Positions 52,474 to 63,183 of a stretch of DNA of 64,000 bases are shown in pieces. The stretch is from HK1 sp965202735. Its GTDB lineage: Bacteria > Pseudomonadota > Gammaproteobacteria > HK1. The position numbers and the translations under genes were made by a program. Location of the stretch: NCBI GenBank assembly GCA_965202735.1, contig OZ241844.1:372001-436000 (forward strand), given 5' to 3'. Numbering within the stretch: position 1 is the stretch's first letter; each line of letters starts with the position of its first letter. Below the pieces are notes generated by a model. The model was not told where the DNA came from. It ran no database searches and saw only the letters and a list, made by a program, of their open reading frames with translations.

Positions 52474-53592
52474 ATGGCGAAACGGGACTACTACGATGTG
52501 CTGGGGGTATCCCGCGACGCCGGGGACGCCGAGCTCAAGCAGGCGTATCGCCGCCTGGCGATGAAGTTCCACCCGGACCGGAATCCCGACGATGCCGGCG
52601 CGGAGGAAAGGTTCAAGGAGACGAAGGAAGCCTACGACGTCCTCTCCAACCGGCAGAAGCGGGCCGCCTACGACCAGCTCGGTCACGCGGGGGTGGATGC
52701 GGGCGGCGGCGGGTTCTCGGGAGGCGCCGGATTTCGCGACATCTTCGACGAGGTGTTCGGTGACATCTTCGGAGGGCGCGGCGATGGACAGCGGGTCTAT
52801 CGCGGCGCCGACCTCCGCTACGAGCTCGAGCTCGCGCTCGAGGAGGCGGTGGCGGGGACGACCTCCAGGATTCGGTTTCCGACCGAAGCCGCCTGCGACA
52901 CCTGCTCGGGAACGGGCGCGGCGCCCGGTACGGCGTCCTCGACCTGCGGGACCTGCGGAGGGCAGGGCCAGGTCCGCGTCCAGCAGGGCTTCTTCTCGCT
53001 CCAGCAAACCTGTCCGCGGTGCCATGGCGCGGGCACCGTGATCGCTCATCCGTGCGGCGCGTGCCGCGGGCGCGGCAAGGTGCGACGCGAAAAGACGCTC
53101 TCGGTCACCATCCCGCCCGGAGTCGACACCGGGGACCGGATTCGGGTCGGCGGCGAGGGCCTGGCGGGGGAGCGGGGAGGACCTCCGGGCGACCTCTACG
53201 TCGAGATTCAGGTGCGCGAGCATCCCATCTTCGTGCGCGACGGCGCGAACCTGTACTGCGAGGTACCGATCGGGTTTACCATGGCCGCGCTCGGAGGCGA
53301 GCTGGAGGTGCCCACGCTCGACGGACGCGTCAGCCTGAGGATCTCGGCCGAGACGCAGACCGGACGCCTGCTCAGGCTGCGAGGAAAGGGGGTCCGGCCG
53401 GCGCGCGGTCCCGGTCCCGGCGATCTCGTCTGCAAGGTCACGGTGGAGACCCCGGTCAACCTGAGCAAGCGCCAGAAGGCGCTGTTGAGCGAGCTCGATG
53501 CATCGATGAAGGACAGCCGCAAGACACACGATCCGAAGGCGACTTCATGGTTCGACTCCGTGAGGGAGTTCTTCGAGGGCCTCGGAACCTGA
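52474..53592 (+). CDS. dnaJ: Chaperone protein DnaJ
   Basis: A 372-residue type I Hsp40. The J domain has the HPD motif in KFHPDRNPDD. A Gly/Phe-rich segment (GGGGFSGGAGFRD) follows, then four CxxCxGxG zinc repeats (CDTCSGTG, CGTCGGQG, CPRCHGAG, CGACRGRG) and the C-terminal substrate-binding domains. It stimulates DnaK ATPase. A 140-base gap after dnaK has no promoter that could be recognised. Confidence 0.97.
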   Translation: MAKRDYYDVLGVSRDAGDAELKQAYRRLAMKFHPDRNPDDAGAEERFKETKEAYDVLSNRQKRAAYDQLGHAGVDAGGGGFSGGAGFRDIFDEVFGDIFGGRGDGQRVYRGADLRYELELALEEAVAGTTSRIRFPTEAACDTCSGTGAAPGTASSTCGTCGGQGQVRVQQGFFSLQQTCPRCHGAGTVIAHPCGACRGRGKVRREKTLSVTIPPGVDTGDRIRVGGEGLAGERGGPPGDLYVEIQVREHPIFVRDGANLYCEVPIGFTMAALGGELEVPTLDGRVSLRISAETQTGRLLRLRGKGVRPARGPGPGDLVCKVTVETPVNLSKRQKALLSELDASMKDSRKTHDPKATSWFDSVREFFEGLGT

Positions 53593-53603
53593 CCGGTGCG
53601 AAC

Positions 53604-54425
53604 ATGACTCCGGGCGCGGACACGATCCGGATCGCGGTCCTCGGGGCGGCCGGACGAATGGGACGGATGCTCGTGCAGACCGTGCACGCCGAGACGGACA
53701 CGGAGGTCGCGGCCGCCGTCGAGCGGGAAGACAATCCCTTCCTCGGCACCGACGCCGGAGCCTTGGCCGGCATCGGCGAGATCGGCGTGCCGGTCGGGGG
53801 CTCCGTGCATCGCGCCCTCGCGGTCTGCGACGCCTGCATCGACTTCACCCTTCCGGAGCCGACCGTCGAGCATGCCGAGGCGTGCCGGTCGATGGGGCGC
53901 GCGATGGTCATCGGCACCACCGGGCTGTCCCCCGATCAGCTCGCGGCCCTGGAACGCTCCGCCCGCGACATCCCCATCGTGCACGCCCCCAACATGAGCG
54001 TCGGGGTCAATCTCTGCTTCAGGCTCCTGGACGTCGCGGCGCGCACGCTCGGCGACAGCGTCGACATCGAGATCATCGAGGCGCACCACCGCAACAAGGT
54101 CGACGCACCGTCGGGCACCGCGGTACGCATGGGCGAGATCGTCGCCGCCGCGCTCGGCCGGAACCTCGCCGACTGCGCGGTCTACGGGCGCGAAGGCCGC
54201 ACCGGAGTCCGTGACCGCGAGACCATCGGCTTCGAGACGATTCGAGCGGGCGACATCGTCAGCGAACATACCGTGATGTTCGCCGGCGAGGGAGAGCGCA
54301 TCGAGCTGACGCACCGCGGCACGAGCCGGGCGAACTTCGCGGCGGGCGCGGTCCGGGCCGCGCGCTGGGTCACTCGCAGGCCACCCGGCCTGTACGACAT
54401 GCAGGACGTTCTCGGCCTGCGTTGA
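53604..54425 (+). CDS. dapB: 4-hydroxy-tetrahydrodipicolinate reductase
   Basis: A 273-residue DapB: IAVLGAAGRMGRMLVQ nucleotide-binding motif, VIGTTGLSPDQL, the active site EIIEAHHRNKVDAPSGTA and a C-terminal GLYDMQDVLGL. It acts in lysine and diaminopimelate synthesis. It begins 11 bases after dnaJ. The carAB genes that often follow dapB in gammaproteobacteria are absent; greA comes next. Confidence 0.96.
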   Translation: MTPGADTIRIAVLGAAGRMGRMLVQTVHAETDTEVAAAVEREDNPFLGTDAGALAGIGEIGVPVGGSVHRALAVCDACIDFTLPEPTVEHAEACRSMGRAMVIGTTGLSPDQLAALERSARDIPIVHAPNMSVGVNLCFRLLDVAARTLGDSVDIEIIEAHHRNKVDAPSGTAVRMGEIVAAALGRNLADCAVYGREGRTGVRDRETIGFETIRAGDIVSEHTVMFAGEGERIELTHRGTSRANFAAGAVRAARWVTRRPPGLYDMQDVLGLR

Positions 54426-54504
54426 TGGCCTCCGTCGAGGCGATTCGGGCGCCGGGCCCACCGGCGGTGGGCTCGATGCAGGAGATCCACAGGGAGGCGG
54501 GATC

Positions 54505-54981
54505 GTGAACCGGCGACCGCTGACGAGGAATGGTGCCCGCAGGCTTCGCGACGAGCTGCAGGAGCTCAAGACCGAAGTCCGGCCGAAGATCATCCACGCG
54601 ATCACGGAGGCCCGGGCGCATGGAGACCTGCGCGAAAACGCCGAGTACCACGCCGCGAAGGAGCAGCAGGGCTTCATCGAAGGGCGGATCGCGGAGCTCG
54701 AAGGATGGCTCGGCTCCGCGGAGATCATCGATCCCGGCGCGGTCGACGGGCGCGGACGGGTGGTCTTCGGCGCGACGGTCGAGCTCGAACGTCTCTCCAC
54801 CGGCGCCGAGGTGCGGTACCAGATCGTCGGCGACGTGGAGGCCGACATCGGCAAGGGCCTCATCTCCATCAGCTCGCCGCTCTCTCGTGCCCTGATCGGA
54901 AAGGAGGAAGGGGAGACCGTCACCGTCATCGCGCCGGACGGGGAGATCGAGTACGAAATCCTCTCCGTCAGGTACCTCTGA
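54505..54981 (+). CDS. greA: Transcription elongation factor GreA
   Basis: A 158-residue Gre factor with the N-terminal coiled coil (AHGDLRENAEYHAAKEQQGF, containing the acidic tip) and the FKBP-like C-terminal domain (SPLSRALIGKEEGETVTV). It rescues backtracked RNA polymerase. GTG start at 54505, with GGGAGG 9 bases before it. Confidence 0.95.
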   Translation: MNRRPLTRNGARRLRDELQELKTEVRPKIIHAITEARAHGDLRENAEYHAAKEQQGFIEGRIAELEGWLGSAEIIDPGAVDGRGRVVFGATVELERLSTGAEVRYQIVGDVEADIGKGLISISSPLSRALIGKEEGETVTVIAPDGEIEYEILSVRYL

Positions 54982-55079
54982 CGGACCCGCGCCTCCCGTC
55001 CGCGGCGCGGGAACGCGCGATCGGGACAGCCGGGCCGTTCGGAGGCGCGCATCATCGTGTACGTCCTGAAGCGCCGGCC

Positions 55080-55694
55080 GTGACGCGCAGGGGGGCCCCC
55101 TGGGGTGCCGGCGACGCGTTCTTCCGGGAAGCGCGCAGGCGCGGGCTGCGCTCGCGGGCCGCTCTCAAGCTCGAGGCCATCGATGCGCGCGATCGGCTGT
55201 TTCGTGGTGCGCGGGTGGTCGTCGACCTCGGCGCCGCGCCCGGAGGATGGTCCCAGATCGCACGCCGGGCGCTTCCCCCCGGTGGCCGGATCGTCGCCCT
55301 CGACATCCTGGAGATGGAGCCGCTCGCCGGGGTCGAGTTCATTCAGGGAGACTTCCGTCGTGCGGAAGTGCTCGAGCGGCTGGAGACAGGCATCGGCCGG
55401 CAGGCGGTCGACCTTGTAATGTCGGACATGGCGCCCAATCTGAGCGGCATGAAGGTGAACGACCAGGTACGCTGGCGCGAGCTGGCGGAAGGCGCCGCCG
55501 GATTCGCGGGCGGCGTGCTCAAGCGCGACGGGGCCTTCCTCGTGAAGCTGTTCCAGGGCGAGGAGACGGCGCCGTACCTGCGGACGCTGCGCGAACGATT
55601 CGCCAGCGTCACGGTCAGAAAGCCGGCGGCATCCAGAAGGCAGTCGAGCGAAACCTATGCGCTCGCGCGAGGCGTGGACCGCACCGGCCGGTGA
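55080..55694 (+). CDS. rlmE: 23S rRNA 2'-O-ribose methyltransferase RlmE (FtsJ)
   Basis: A 204-residue enzyme with the K-D-K-E catalytic set visible: LRSRAALKL, MSDMAPNLSG, FLVKLFQGEE and SSETYAL. SAM-binding motif VVVDLGAAPGGWSQIA. It methylates U2552 of 23S rRNA. The GTG at 55080 gives a family-like length; the frame is open further upstream but shows no homology there. ftsJ-ftsH adjacency is conserved in proteobacteria. Confidence 0.94.
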   Translation: MTRRGAPWGAGDAFFREARRRGLRSRAALKLEAIDARDRLFRGARVVVDLGAAPGGWSQIARRALPPGGRIVALDILEMEPLAGVEFIQGDFRRAEVLERLETGIGRQAVDLVMSDMAPNLSGMKVNDQVRWRELAEGAAGFAGGVLKRDGAFLVKLFQGEETAPYLRTLRERFASVTVRKPAASRRQSSETYALARGVDRTGR

Positions 55695-56130
55695 TCGGAG
55701 CCCGGGAACAGCCTGTGGCGCCCGAATGCCGCCCGAATGCCGGTGGACTCTCCGCAGGGGACGAGCTGACGGGCGGCGGCCCCGAACCGCGGGCGGGGGC
55801 GTCGAGCATGGGGGCGGCGTCTTCGCGGGCGCGGCGTCGCGCCACCCGCAGACAGCCCGAAACCGGCGGGCCATCTCGCCGGGTCCGCGGAAGCGGGCGC
55901 GACGTACCGGCCGCATTCGCCGCCGACGGTCGGGGTACAGTTTCGGATCGCTCGCGTCATGTGGACGCAGGCGACGCCACAGGCGACAATCGGGGGGGAA
56001 CGGTGCGCGGATTCAGTGAGTTGCACCGGCGCTCGGAGGCGCGGACTGGAACGTTCGCGCCGGTGGTGAAGAGCGGTTGCGGCACCCACGAGGGCAACGG
56101 CTTCCACCGCAGGCACCGACAGTGAGCAAC
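55695..56130. other. rlmE-ftsH gap
   Basis: No gene and no clear repeat. A TACAGT -10-like hexamer at 55936 has no convincing -35. An in-frame GTG at 56122 is a possible alternative ftsH start. Confidence 0.45.
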
Positions 56131-58059
<1,929 letters not shown>

Positions 58060-58228
58060 CGACGGGTCGCACGACACGTTCCGCCGCCGGCTCCACTCTC
58101 CGACGCGGACAATGTCTCCGGGCCAGGCCGCCCTCCCGCTGTCCGCCCGCGCCGATTCGCCGGCATGCGCCGAGCGGAGCGCGACATGCGGCCCGGCCTC
58201 GTGGCCCGGATCGGTGCAGCGCTGATCG

Positions 58229-59581
58229 ATGGCCGCGAAGAGAAGGTACTTCGGCACCGACGGAATCCGTGGCGAGGTCGGCAACCCTCCGATCACCGCG
58301 GACTTCTTCCTCAAGCTCGGCTGGGCGGCCGGCACCGTGCTGGCCGGCGGGAAACGAAGCAAGGTCGTCATCGGCAAGGACACCCGGATCTCGGGCTACA
58401 TGTTCGAATCCGTGGTGGAGGCCGGGCTCACCGCAGCGGGTGTGGACGTGGTGCTGGTCGGACCGATGCCGACCCCTGCCGTGGCCCATCTCACCCGTAC
58501 CCTGCGCGCCACGGCGGGGATCGTCATCAGCGCCTCGCACAACCCCTGTTCGGACAACGGCATCAAGTTCTTCAACGAGAACGGCGGCAAGCTGTCCGAC
58601 GATGTCGAGCTCGCGATCGAAGCGGCGATCGACGCGCCGATGCGGACCGTGCGCAGCACCGATATCGGCAAGGCGGTCAGAATCGACGACGCGGCGGGAC
58701 GGTACATCGAGTTCTGCAAGAGCACGGTGCCCCCCGACCTGACCCTGGAGGGACTGCGGCTCGTCGTCGACTGCGCCCATGGCGCGACGTACCACATCGC
58801 GCCGAGGGTCTTCTCGGAGCTCGGCGCGGAGGTGGTGCCGATCGGGTGCGCACCCGACGGACTGAACATCAACGACGGCTTCGGTCCTCTGGCGCCGAAT
58901 TCGCTTTGCAATGCGGTCCGGGAGCGCCGGGCGGATCTCGGCATCGCGCTCGACGGCGACGGCGACCGGGTCATGATGGTCGATGCCGGCGGGGAGATCG
59001 TGGACGGGGACGAGCTTCTCTTCATCATCGCCGAAGACCGCCACGCCGGAGGAAGGCTCGATGAATCGGTGGTCGGAACCGTGCTGACGAATCGTGGACT
59101 GGAAGTGGCGTTGCAGTCGCTCGGGGTCGACCTGCACCGCGCGAAGGTAGGCGACCGATACGTGATGGAGCTGATGCGCGAGCAGGGGTCCCTGATCGGA
59201 GGTGAATCGTCGGGACACATCATCTGCCTCGACCACACGACCACCGGTGACGGCATCGTGTCCTCTCTCCAGGTGCTCCGTGCTCTGGTACGTTCCGGCC
59301 GCGCGCTCGGCGAAGCGAAGCAGGGCATGTCGAAGTATCCGCAGACGCTGCGCAACGTGCGGCTCGTGGGGCGGGTCGAGCTCGATTCGAACGACACGCT
59401 CCAGGATGCGATCGCGGCCACCGAGGCGGATCTCGGAACCGGCGGACGCGTGCTTCTGCGCCCGTCGGGAACGGAGCCGATGGTGCGCATCATGGTCGAG
59501 GGAACCTCGCCGGCCGAGGTGGAAAGGCAGGCCGACCGACTCGCGGAAGTGGTCGCGGGTACGGCGTTGACGGGGCGGTGA
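58229..59581 (+). CDS. glmM: Phosphoglucosamine mutase
   Basis: A 450-residue alpha-D-phosphohexomutase: RRYFGTDGIRGEVG start, active-site serine in VISASHNPCSDNGIKFF, metal loop ALDGDGDRVMMVD, sugar-binding GGESSGHI and phosphate-binding RPSGTEPMVRIMVEG. It converts glucosamine-6-P to glucosamine-1-P for the cell envelope. Its TGA overlaps the tilS GTG (GTGA). Confidence 0.97.
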   Translation: MAAKRRYFGTDGIRGEVGNPPITADFFLKLGWAAGTVLAGGKRSKVVIGKDTRISGYMFESVVEAGLTAAGVDVVLVGPMPTPAVAHLTRTLRATAGIVISASHNPCSDNGIKFFNENGGKLSDDVELAIEAAIDAPMRTVRSTDIGKAVRIDDAAGRYIEFCKSTVPPDLTLEGLRLVVDCAHGATYHIAPRVFSELGAEVVPIGCAPDGLNINDGFGPLAPNSLCNAVRERRADLGIALDGDGDRVMMVDAGGEIVDGDELLFIIAEDRHAGGRLDESVVGTVLTNRGLEVALQSLGVDLHRAKVGDRYVMELMREQGSLIGGESSGHIICLDHTTTGDGIVSSLQVLRALVRSGRALGEAKQGMSKYPQTLRNVRLVGRVELDSNDTLQDAIAATEADLGTGGRVLLRPSGTEPMVRIMVEGTSPAEVERQADRLAEVVAGTALTGR

Positions 59582-61032
59582 CGAATCGAAGGCCATTCGG
59601 ACCGGATCTCGTCGCCGGATTCGTGGCGACATTCCCCCCGGAGACCCGCTTCGTGGTCGCGTTCAGCGGCGGGGCCGACTCGCTCGCGCTGCTCCATGCG
59701 TTCAGCCGGCTCCGCGAGAGCGCTCCCGAGATGCAATTGTGCGCCGTTCACGTGAACCATCACCTGCACCCGGACTCGATCCGGTGGGCGAGCCATTGCA
59801 GGGAAGTCTGCCGCCGGCTGTCGGTCGAGCTGACGGTTCTGGACGTGGACCCGAAGCCGGGCGACGCCGCGCACTGCGACGAAGGGACGGCGCGCGCCGC
59901 CCGCTATGCGGTGTTCGAGCGCATCCTTGGGGCCGCGGACGTGCTGTGCACCGCCCACTCCGGGGATGATCACGTGGAGACGGTACTGCTGAACCTGCTG
60001 CGGGGATCCGGTCCGCGCGGCCTGGCGGGGATCCCGCACCGGCGGCGCCTTGGCGCAGGTGTCGTCGCGCGACCGGCGCTCGGAGTCTCGCGGACGGCGC
60101 TGCGCGAGTACGCGAGCGCGACCGGGGTCGAGCCGATCCGCGATCCGGCCAACACGAATCCGCGCTTCGCGAGAGCCGCACTGCGCCGGGAGGTGATCCC
60201 CACCCTCGGGAAGCGATGGCCCGCGCTGCGGTCGACCCTGGCGCGGACCGCGGAACGCTGCCGCGAGGCGGCCGGCCTGCTCGACGCGATGGCTGCCATC
60301 GACCTCGAGTCGGCCGGGGGTGTCGACGGCGAGTCGCTCGACGCCGCGGTGGTCGGAGCGCTGGAGCCCGCGAGGCGACGCAATGCCGTTGCCGGCTGGC
60401 TGAGAGCACGGGGAATCGCGTCGCCCGGCGCGCGCCGGATCGACCGGATCGCCCGTGAGATCGTCGACGCCAGACCGGATGCGATGCCGTGCGTCAGTCT
60501 CGGGGACGTCGAGGTCCGGCGTTTCCATGGTCGGATCCGGCTGGTCTCCCGGACGCCGCCCGTCGCGGCCCGGGTCGTGCGCCGCTGGCGGATCCCGGAG
60601 CCGCTCGCGCTGGACCACGGTTGCCTCGCCTGGGAATCCTGCACCTCCGGGGGGCTCGACGATGCGGCTCGGGACGCAGTGATCACGGTGCGAACCCGCG
60701 GAGGCGACGCGGGATGGATGCGGCCGCTGGGCGTGCGGGGACATTCACTGAAGAAGCGGTTCCAGTCGCTCGGAATCCCCCCGTGGGAGCGCGGCCACAT
60801 GCCGCTGGTGTATTGCGGCGACACGCTTGCCGCAATCGGCTCGGTCTGGATCAATCCGCGGCTCGCCGCGTCTCCGGGAGCTCCGGGCTGGCGTGTCGTG
60901 TGGACGCCCCGTTTCGTGACTCGGCGTCCGGAACGCGCTATCGGCGCCATGACGGAGCTTGCCGGGAAATGGCGCACCGGAATTGCGCCGCGGCGGGTCA
61001 TCCACCACGACGATCGGAGCTCCGGGCCATGA
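59578..61032 (+). CDS. tilS: tRNA(Ile)-lysidine synthetase
   Basis: A 484-residue TilS with P-loop FSGGADSLALLHAF (from residue 29), VHVNHHLHPDS, TAHSGDDHVETVLLNLLRGSG and a C-terminal domain with RGHSLKKRFQSLGIPPWER. It converts C34 of tRNA-Ile(CAU) to lysidine. It is coupled by overlaps to glmM upstream (GTGA) and to the methylthiotransferase gene downstream (ATGA), forming a three-gene unit. Confidence 0.94.
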   Translation: MTNRRPFGPDLVAGFVATFPPETRFVVAFSGGADSLALLHAFSRLRESAPEMQLCAVHVNHHLHPDSIRWASHCREVCRRLSVELTVLDVDPKPGDAAHCDEGTARAARYAVFERILGAADVLCTAHSGDDHVETVLLNLLRGSGPRGLAGIPHRRRLGAGVVARPALGVSRTALREYASATGVEPIRDPANTNPRFARAALRREVIPTLGKRWPALRSTLARTAERCREAAGLLDAMAAIDLESAGGVDGESLDAAVVGALEPARRRNAVAGWLRARGIASPGARRIDRIAREIVDARPDAMPCVSLGDVEVRRFHGRIRLVSRTPPVAARVVRRWRIPEPLALDHGCLAWESCTSGGLDDAARDAVITVRTRGGDAGWMRPLGVRGHSLKKRFQSLGIPPWERGHMPLVYCGDTLAAIGSVWINPRLAASPGAPGWRVVWTPRFVTRRPERAIGAMTELAGKWRTGIAPRRVIHHDDRSSGP

Positions 61033-62459
61033 GGCGTCGAATCGCTTACCACACGTTCGGGTGCCGCCTCAATCAGTACGACACGGAGGCGATCCGCTCC
61101 CTGGTGAACGACGCATGCGACTTCGAGACGGTCGGCGCGCGCGATACCGCCGACGTCCACGTCGTGAACACCTGCAGCGTGACCGCGCGGGCCGACGCTT
61201 CGGCGCGCAAGGCGATCCGGCGGATCGCGGCCGAGCACCCGCAGTCGAGGATCGTCGTGACCGGCTGCTACGCCCAGCGGGCGCCCGAGGAGCTGGCGGC
61301 GCTGCCGGGGGTCGCCCTGGTGGTGGGGGCGGCGGACCGCGCCCGGGTGGCGGAGCTGATCGACCGCCTCGAAGAGGGGCCTCCGGTGGTCGCGGTGTCG
61401 CCGATCTCGACCGCGAAGACCTTTCTGGACGTGCCGATCACGGAGATGACCGAGCGCAGCCGTGCGTTCGTCAAGGTGCAGGAAGGCTGCAACGAATCCT
61501 GCACGTTCTGCATCGTTCCAAGGACGCGGGGCATGTCGCGAAGCCGGACCCCGGCGAGCGTGCTCGAACAGGTGCGCCGGCTCGCCGGGGCCGGCCATGT
61601 CGAGGTGGTGCTCACCGGCGTGCACATCGGCGACTACGGACTCGACCTCCCGGAGCGGCGTCGCCTGCTGCCCGAGCTGATCGGGGGCATTCTGGAGATC
61701 GGCGGGGTCGAGCGGTTCCGGCTGAGCTCGATCGAGCCCGCGTCGCTCGACGACGAGATCATCACCCTCATGGCCGAGTCACCGAAGTTCGCGCGACACT
61801 TTCACATCCCGTTCCAGAGCGGGAGCGACGCGGTGCTGCGCCGGATGAAGCGGCGGTACTCGGCCGGGGAGTTCGCGGAACTCGTCACCCGCATCGGCGA
61901 GCGCATCCCCGGGTGCGGGATCGGGGTGGACGTCATCTGCGGCTTCCCCGGCGAGACCGACGAGGATTTCCTCCGCACCTTCGAATGTGTCGAAAGGCTT
62001 CCCATCACCTACGTGCATGCGTTCACGTACTCGACCCGACCCGGCTCCGAGGCGGAGCGCTTCACCGGACAGGTGCCGGCGGATGTCGGGAAACGCCGCA
62101 CCCGGGCCCTGAAGCGGCTCTCGGCGGACAAGAACGGGCGTTTCGCGGAGCGCCACGTCGGACAGGTCGTCGATGTTCTCGTCGAGACGTCGCGCCGCGG
62201 GGGCGCCTCGCGTATCGGTGGCTGGACGGACAACTACCTTCGGGTCGATCTCGGGGAAGGCCGGGCCGACGCGCGTCTGGAGCCGGTCGAGATTACGGGA
62301 CTGGACGGGAACGGTCTCGTCGGGAGCCGGGTATCGGACCATCCCGGTGCGGACCCGGACGGGCCGGAGGCAAGTCGTTCGATGTCCCCCGCGGCCGAAG
62401 TCGTTCAGCCGCATTTCGAATCGCCGCAATTGAGGCAGTTCAGGCATCCGTCGGCGTGA
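61029..62459 (+). CDS. mtaB: MtaB-like tRNA t6A37 methylthiotransferase
   Basis: A 476-residue radical-SAM protein of the MiaB/RimO/MtaB group. The N-terminal UPF0004 domain has cysteines in AYHTFGCRLNQYD, VNTCSVTA and VVTGCYAQRAPEE. The radical-SAM motif CNESCTFC starts near residue 154, and a TRAM-like domain follows. FGCRLNQ and the t6A-type layout favour MtaB. The last 18 residues lie in a 55-base overlap with the convergent nrdJb, and about 40 residues of the tail look non-conserved, suggesting loss of an original stop. Confidence 0.88.
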   Translation: MRRRIAYHTFGCRLNQYDTEAIRSLVNDACDFETVGARDTADVHVVNTCSVTARADASARKAIRRIAAEHPQSRIVVTGCYAQRAPEELAALPGVALVVGAADRARVAELIDRLEEGPPVVAVSPISTAKTFLDVPITEMTERSRAFVKVQEGCNESCTFCIVPRTRGMSRSRTPASVLEQVRRLAGAGHVEVVLTGVHIGDYGLDLPERRRLLPELIGGILEIGGVERFRLSSIEPASLDDEIITLMAESPKFARHFHIPFQSGSDAVLRRMKRRYSAGEFAELVTRIGERIPGCGIGVDVICGFPGETDEDFLRTFECVERLPITYVHAFTYSTRPGSEAERFTGQVPADVGKRRTRALKRLSADKNGRFAERHVGQVVDVLVETSRRGGASRIGGWTDNYLRVDLGEGRADARLEPVEITGLDGNGLVGSRVSDHPGADPDGPEASRSMSPAAEVVQPHFESPQLRQFRHPSA

Positions 62460-63091
62460 ACGACCGCCGGCATCTGGCATTTCGTGCAGAACTGCGCACC
62501 CTCGGGGAACGGGCGCCAGCGGCCTCCGTGGCCGGCGGCCACCTCTCTCCCGGACCCCGAGCGTTTCTCCTCCGTCATGCGTCGTCCGGTCGAGGCGGGC
62601 GGCTCGTCCGCGATCAGCCCGATCGATCGCATGTGCGCCTCTATGGCATCGCCGATCTCGGCGACCAGCGAAGGCATGTAGCGGCCCCCCTTCTTGAAGT
62701 AGCCGCCCCGGGGGTCGAACACTGACCGCAGTTCCTCGACGAGGAACGTGACGTCTCCGCCCTTGCGGAACACCGCCGACACGATGCGCGTGAGCGCCAC
62801 GATCCACTGAAAATGCTCCATGTTCTTGGAGTTGATGAAGATCTCGAACGGGCGCCTCTGCTCGTGCTCGGTATCCACGTTCAGCACGACATCGTTGATC
62901 GTCACGTAGAGAGCGTGGTCCGACAGCGGCGTCTTGAGCTTGTACGTCGAGCCGAGCAGCGTTTCCGGGCGCTCGATCTTCTCGTGCATCTGGATGACGT
63001 CCGCCTTGGGCCGGGGCGGCGGCGCGACGGGAGTCTCGTCGCGAGACTCGATTCCGTACTCGACGATCTTCTGGCTGATCCTGATGGTCAT
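62405..63091 (-). CDS. nrdJb: NrdJb, C-terminal component of split class II ribonucleotide reductase
   Basis: A 228-residue protein with a TSCPD domain (FEIFINSKNMEHFQWIVALT, then RIVSAVFRKGGDVTFLVEEL) and a cysteine-rich C terminus (CTKC, CLNCLNCGDSKCG) like the NrdJb of pseudomonads. The C-terminal cysteines are thought to re-reduce the active site or bind zinc. The ATG at 63091 (MTIRISQKIVEYGIESRD) is the family start; the longer open frame is not. It follows nrdJa by 92 bases. Confidence 0.88.
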   Translation of the reverse strand: MTIRISQKIVEYGIESRDETPVAPPPRPKADVIQMHEKIERPETLLGSTYKLKTPLSDHALYVTINDVVLNVDTEHEQRRPFEIFINSKNMEHFQWIVALTRIVSAVFRKGGDVTFLVEELRSVFDPRGGYFKKGGRYMPSLVAEIGDAIEAHMRSIGLIADEPPASTGRRMTEEKRSGSGREVAAGHGGRWRPFPEGAQFCTKCQMPAVVHADGCLNCLNCGDSKCG

Positions 63092-63183
63092 GGCTGCTTT
63101 CCTCCAGCGGGAGAGGTTCCCTCTCCGCAAGCGCTCCTCGGCGAGTGAGGCGGCCCGGCGCTCGACGGCAACGGCGACCGGAC

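Noticed and set aside
60489..61028. N-terminal extension of the mtaB homologue through tilS
   Set aside because: It is the shadow frame of tilS; the ATG at 61029 overlaps the tilS stop and starts the conserved UPF0004 domain.
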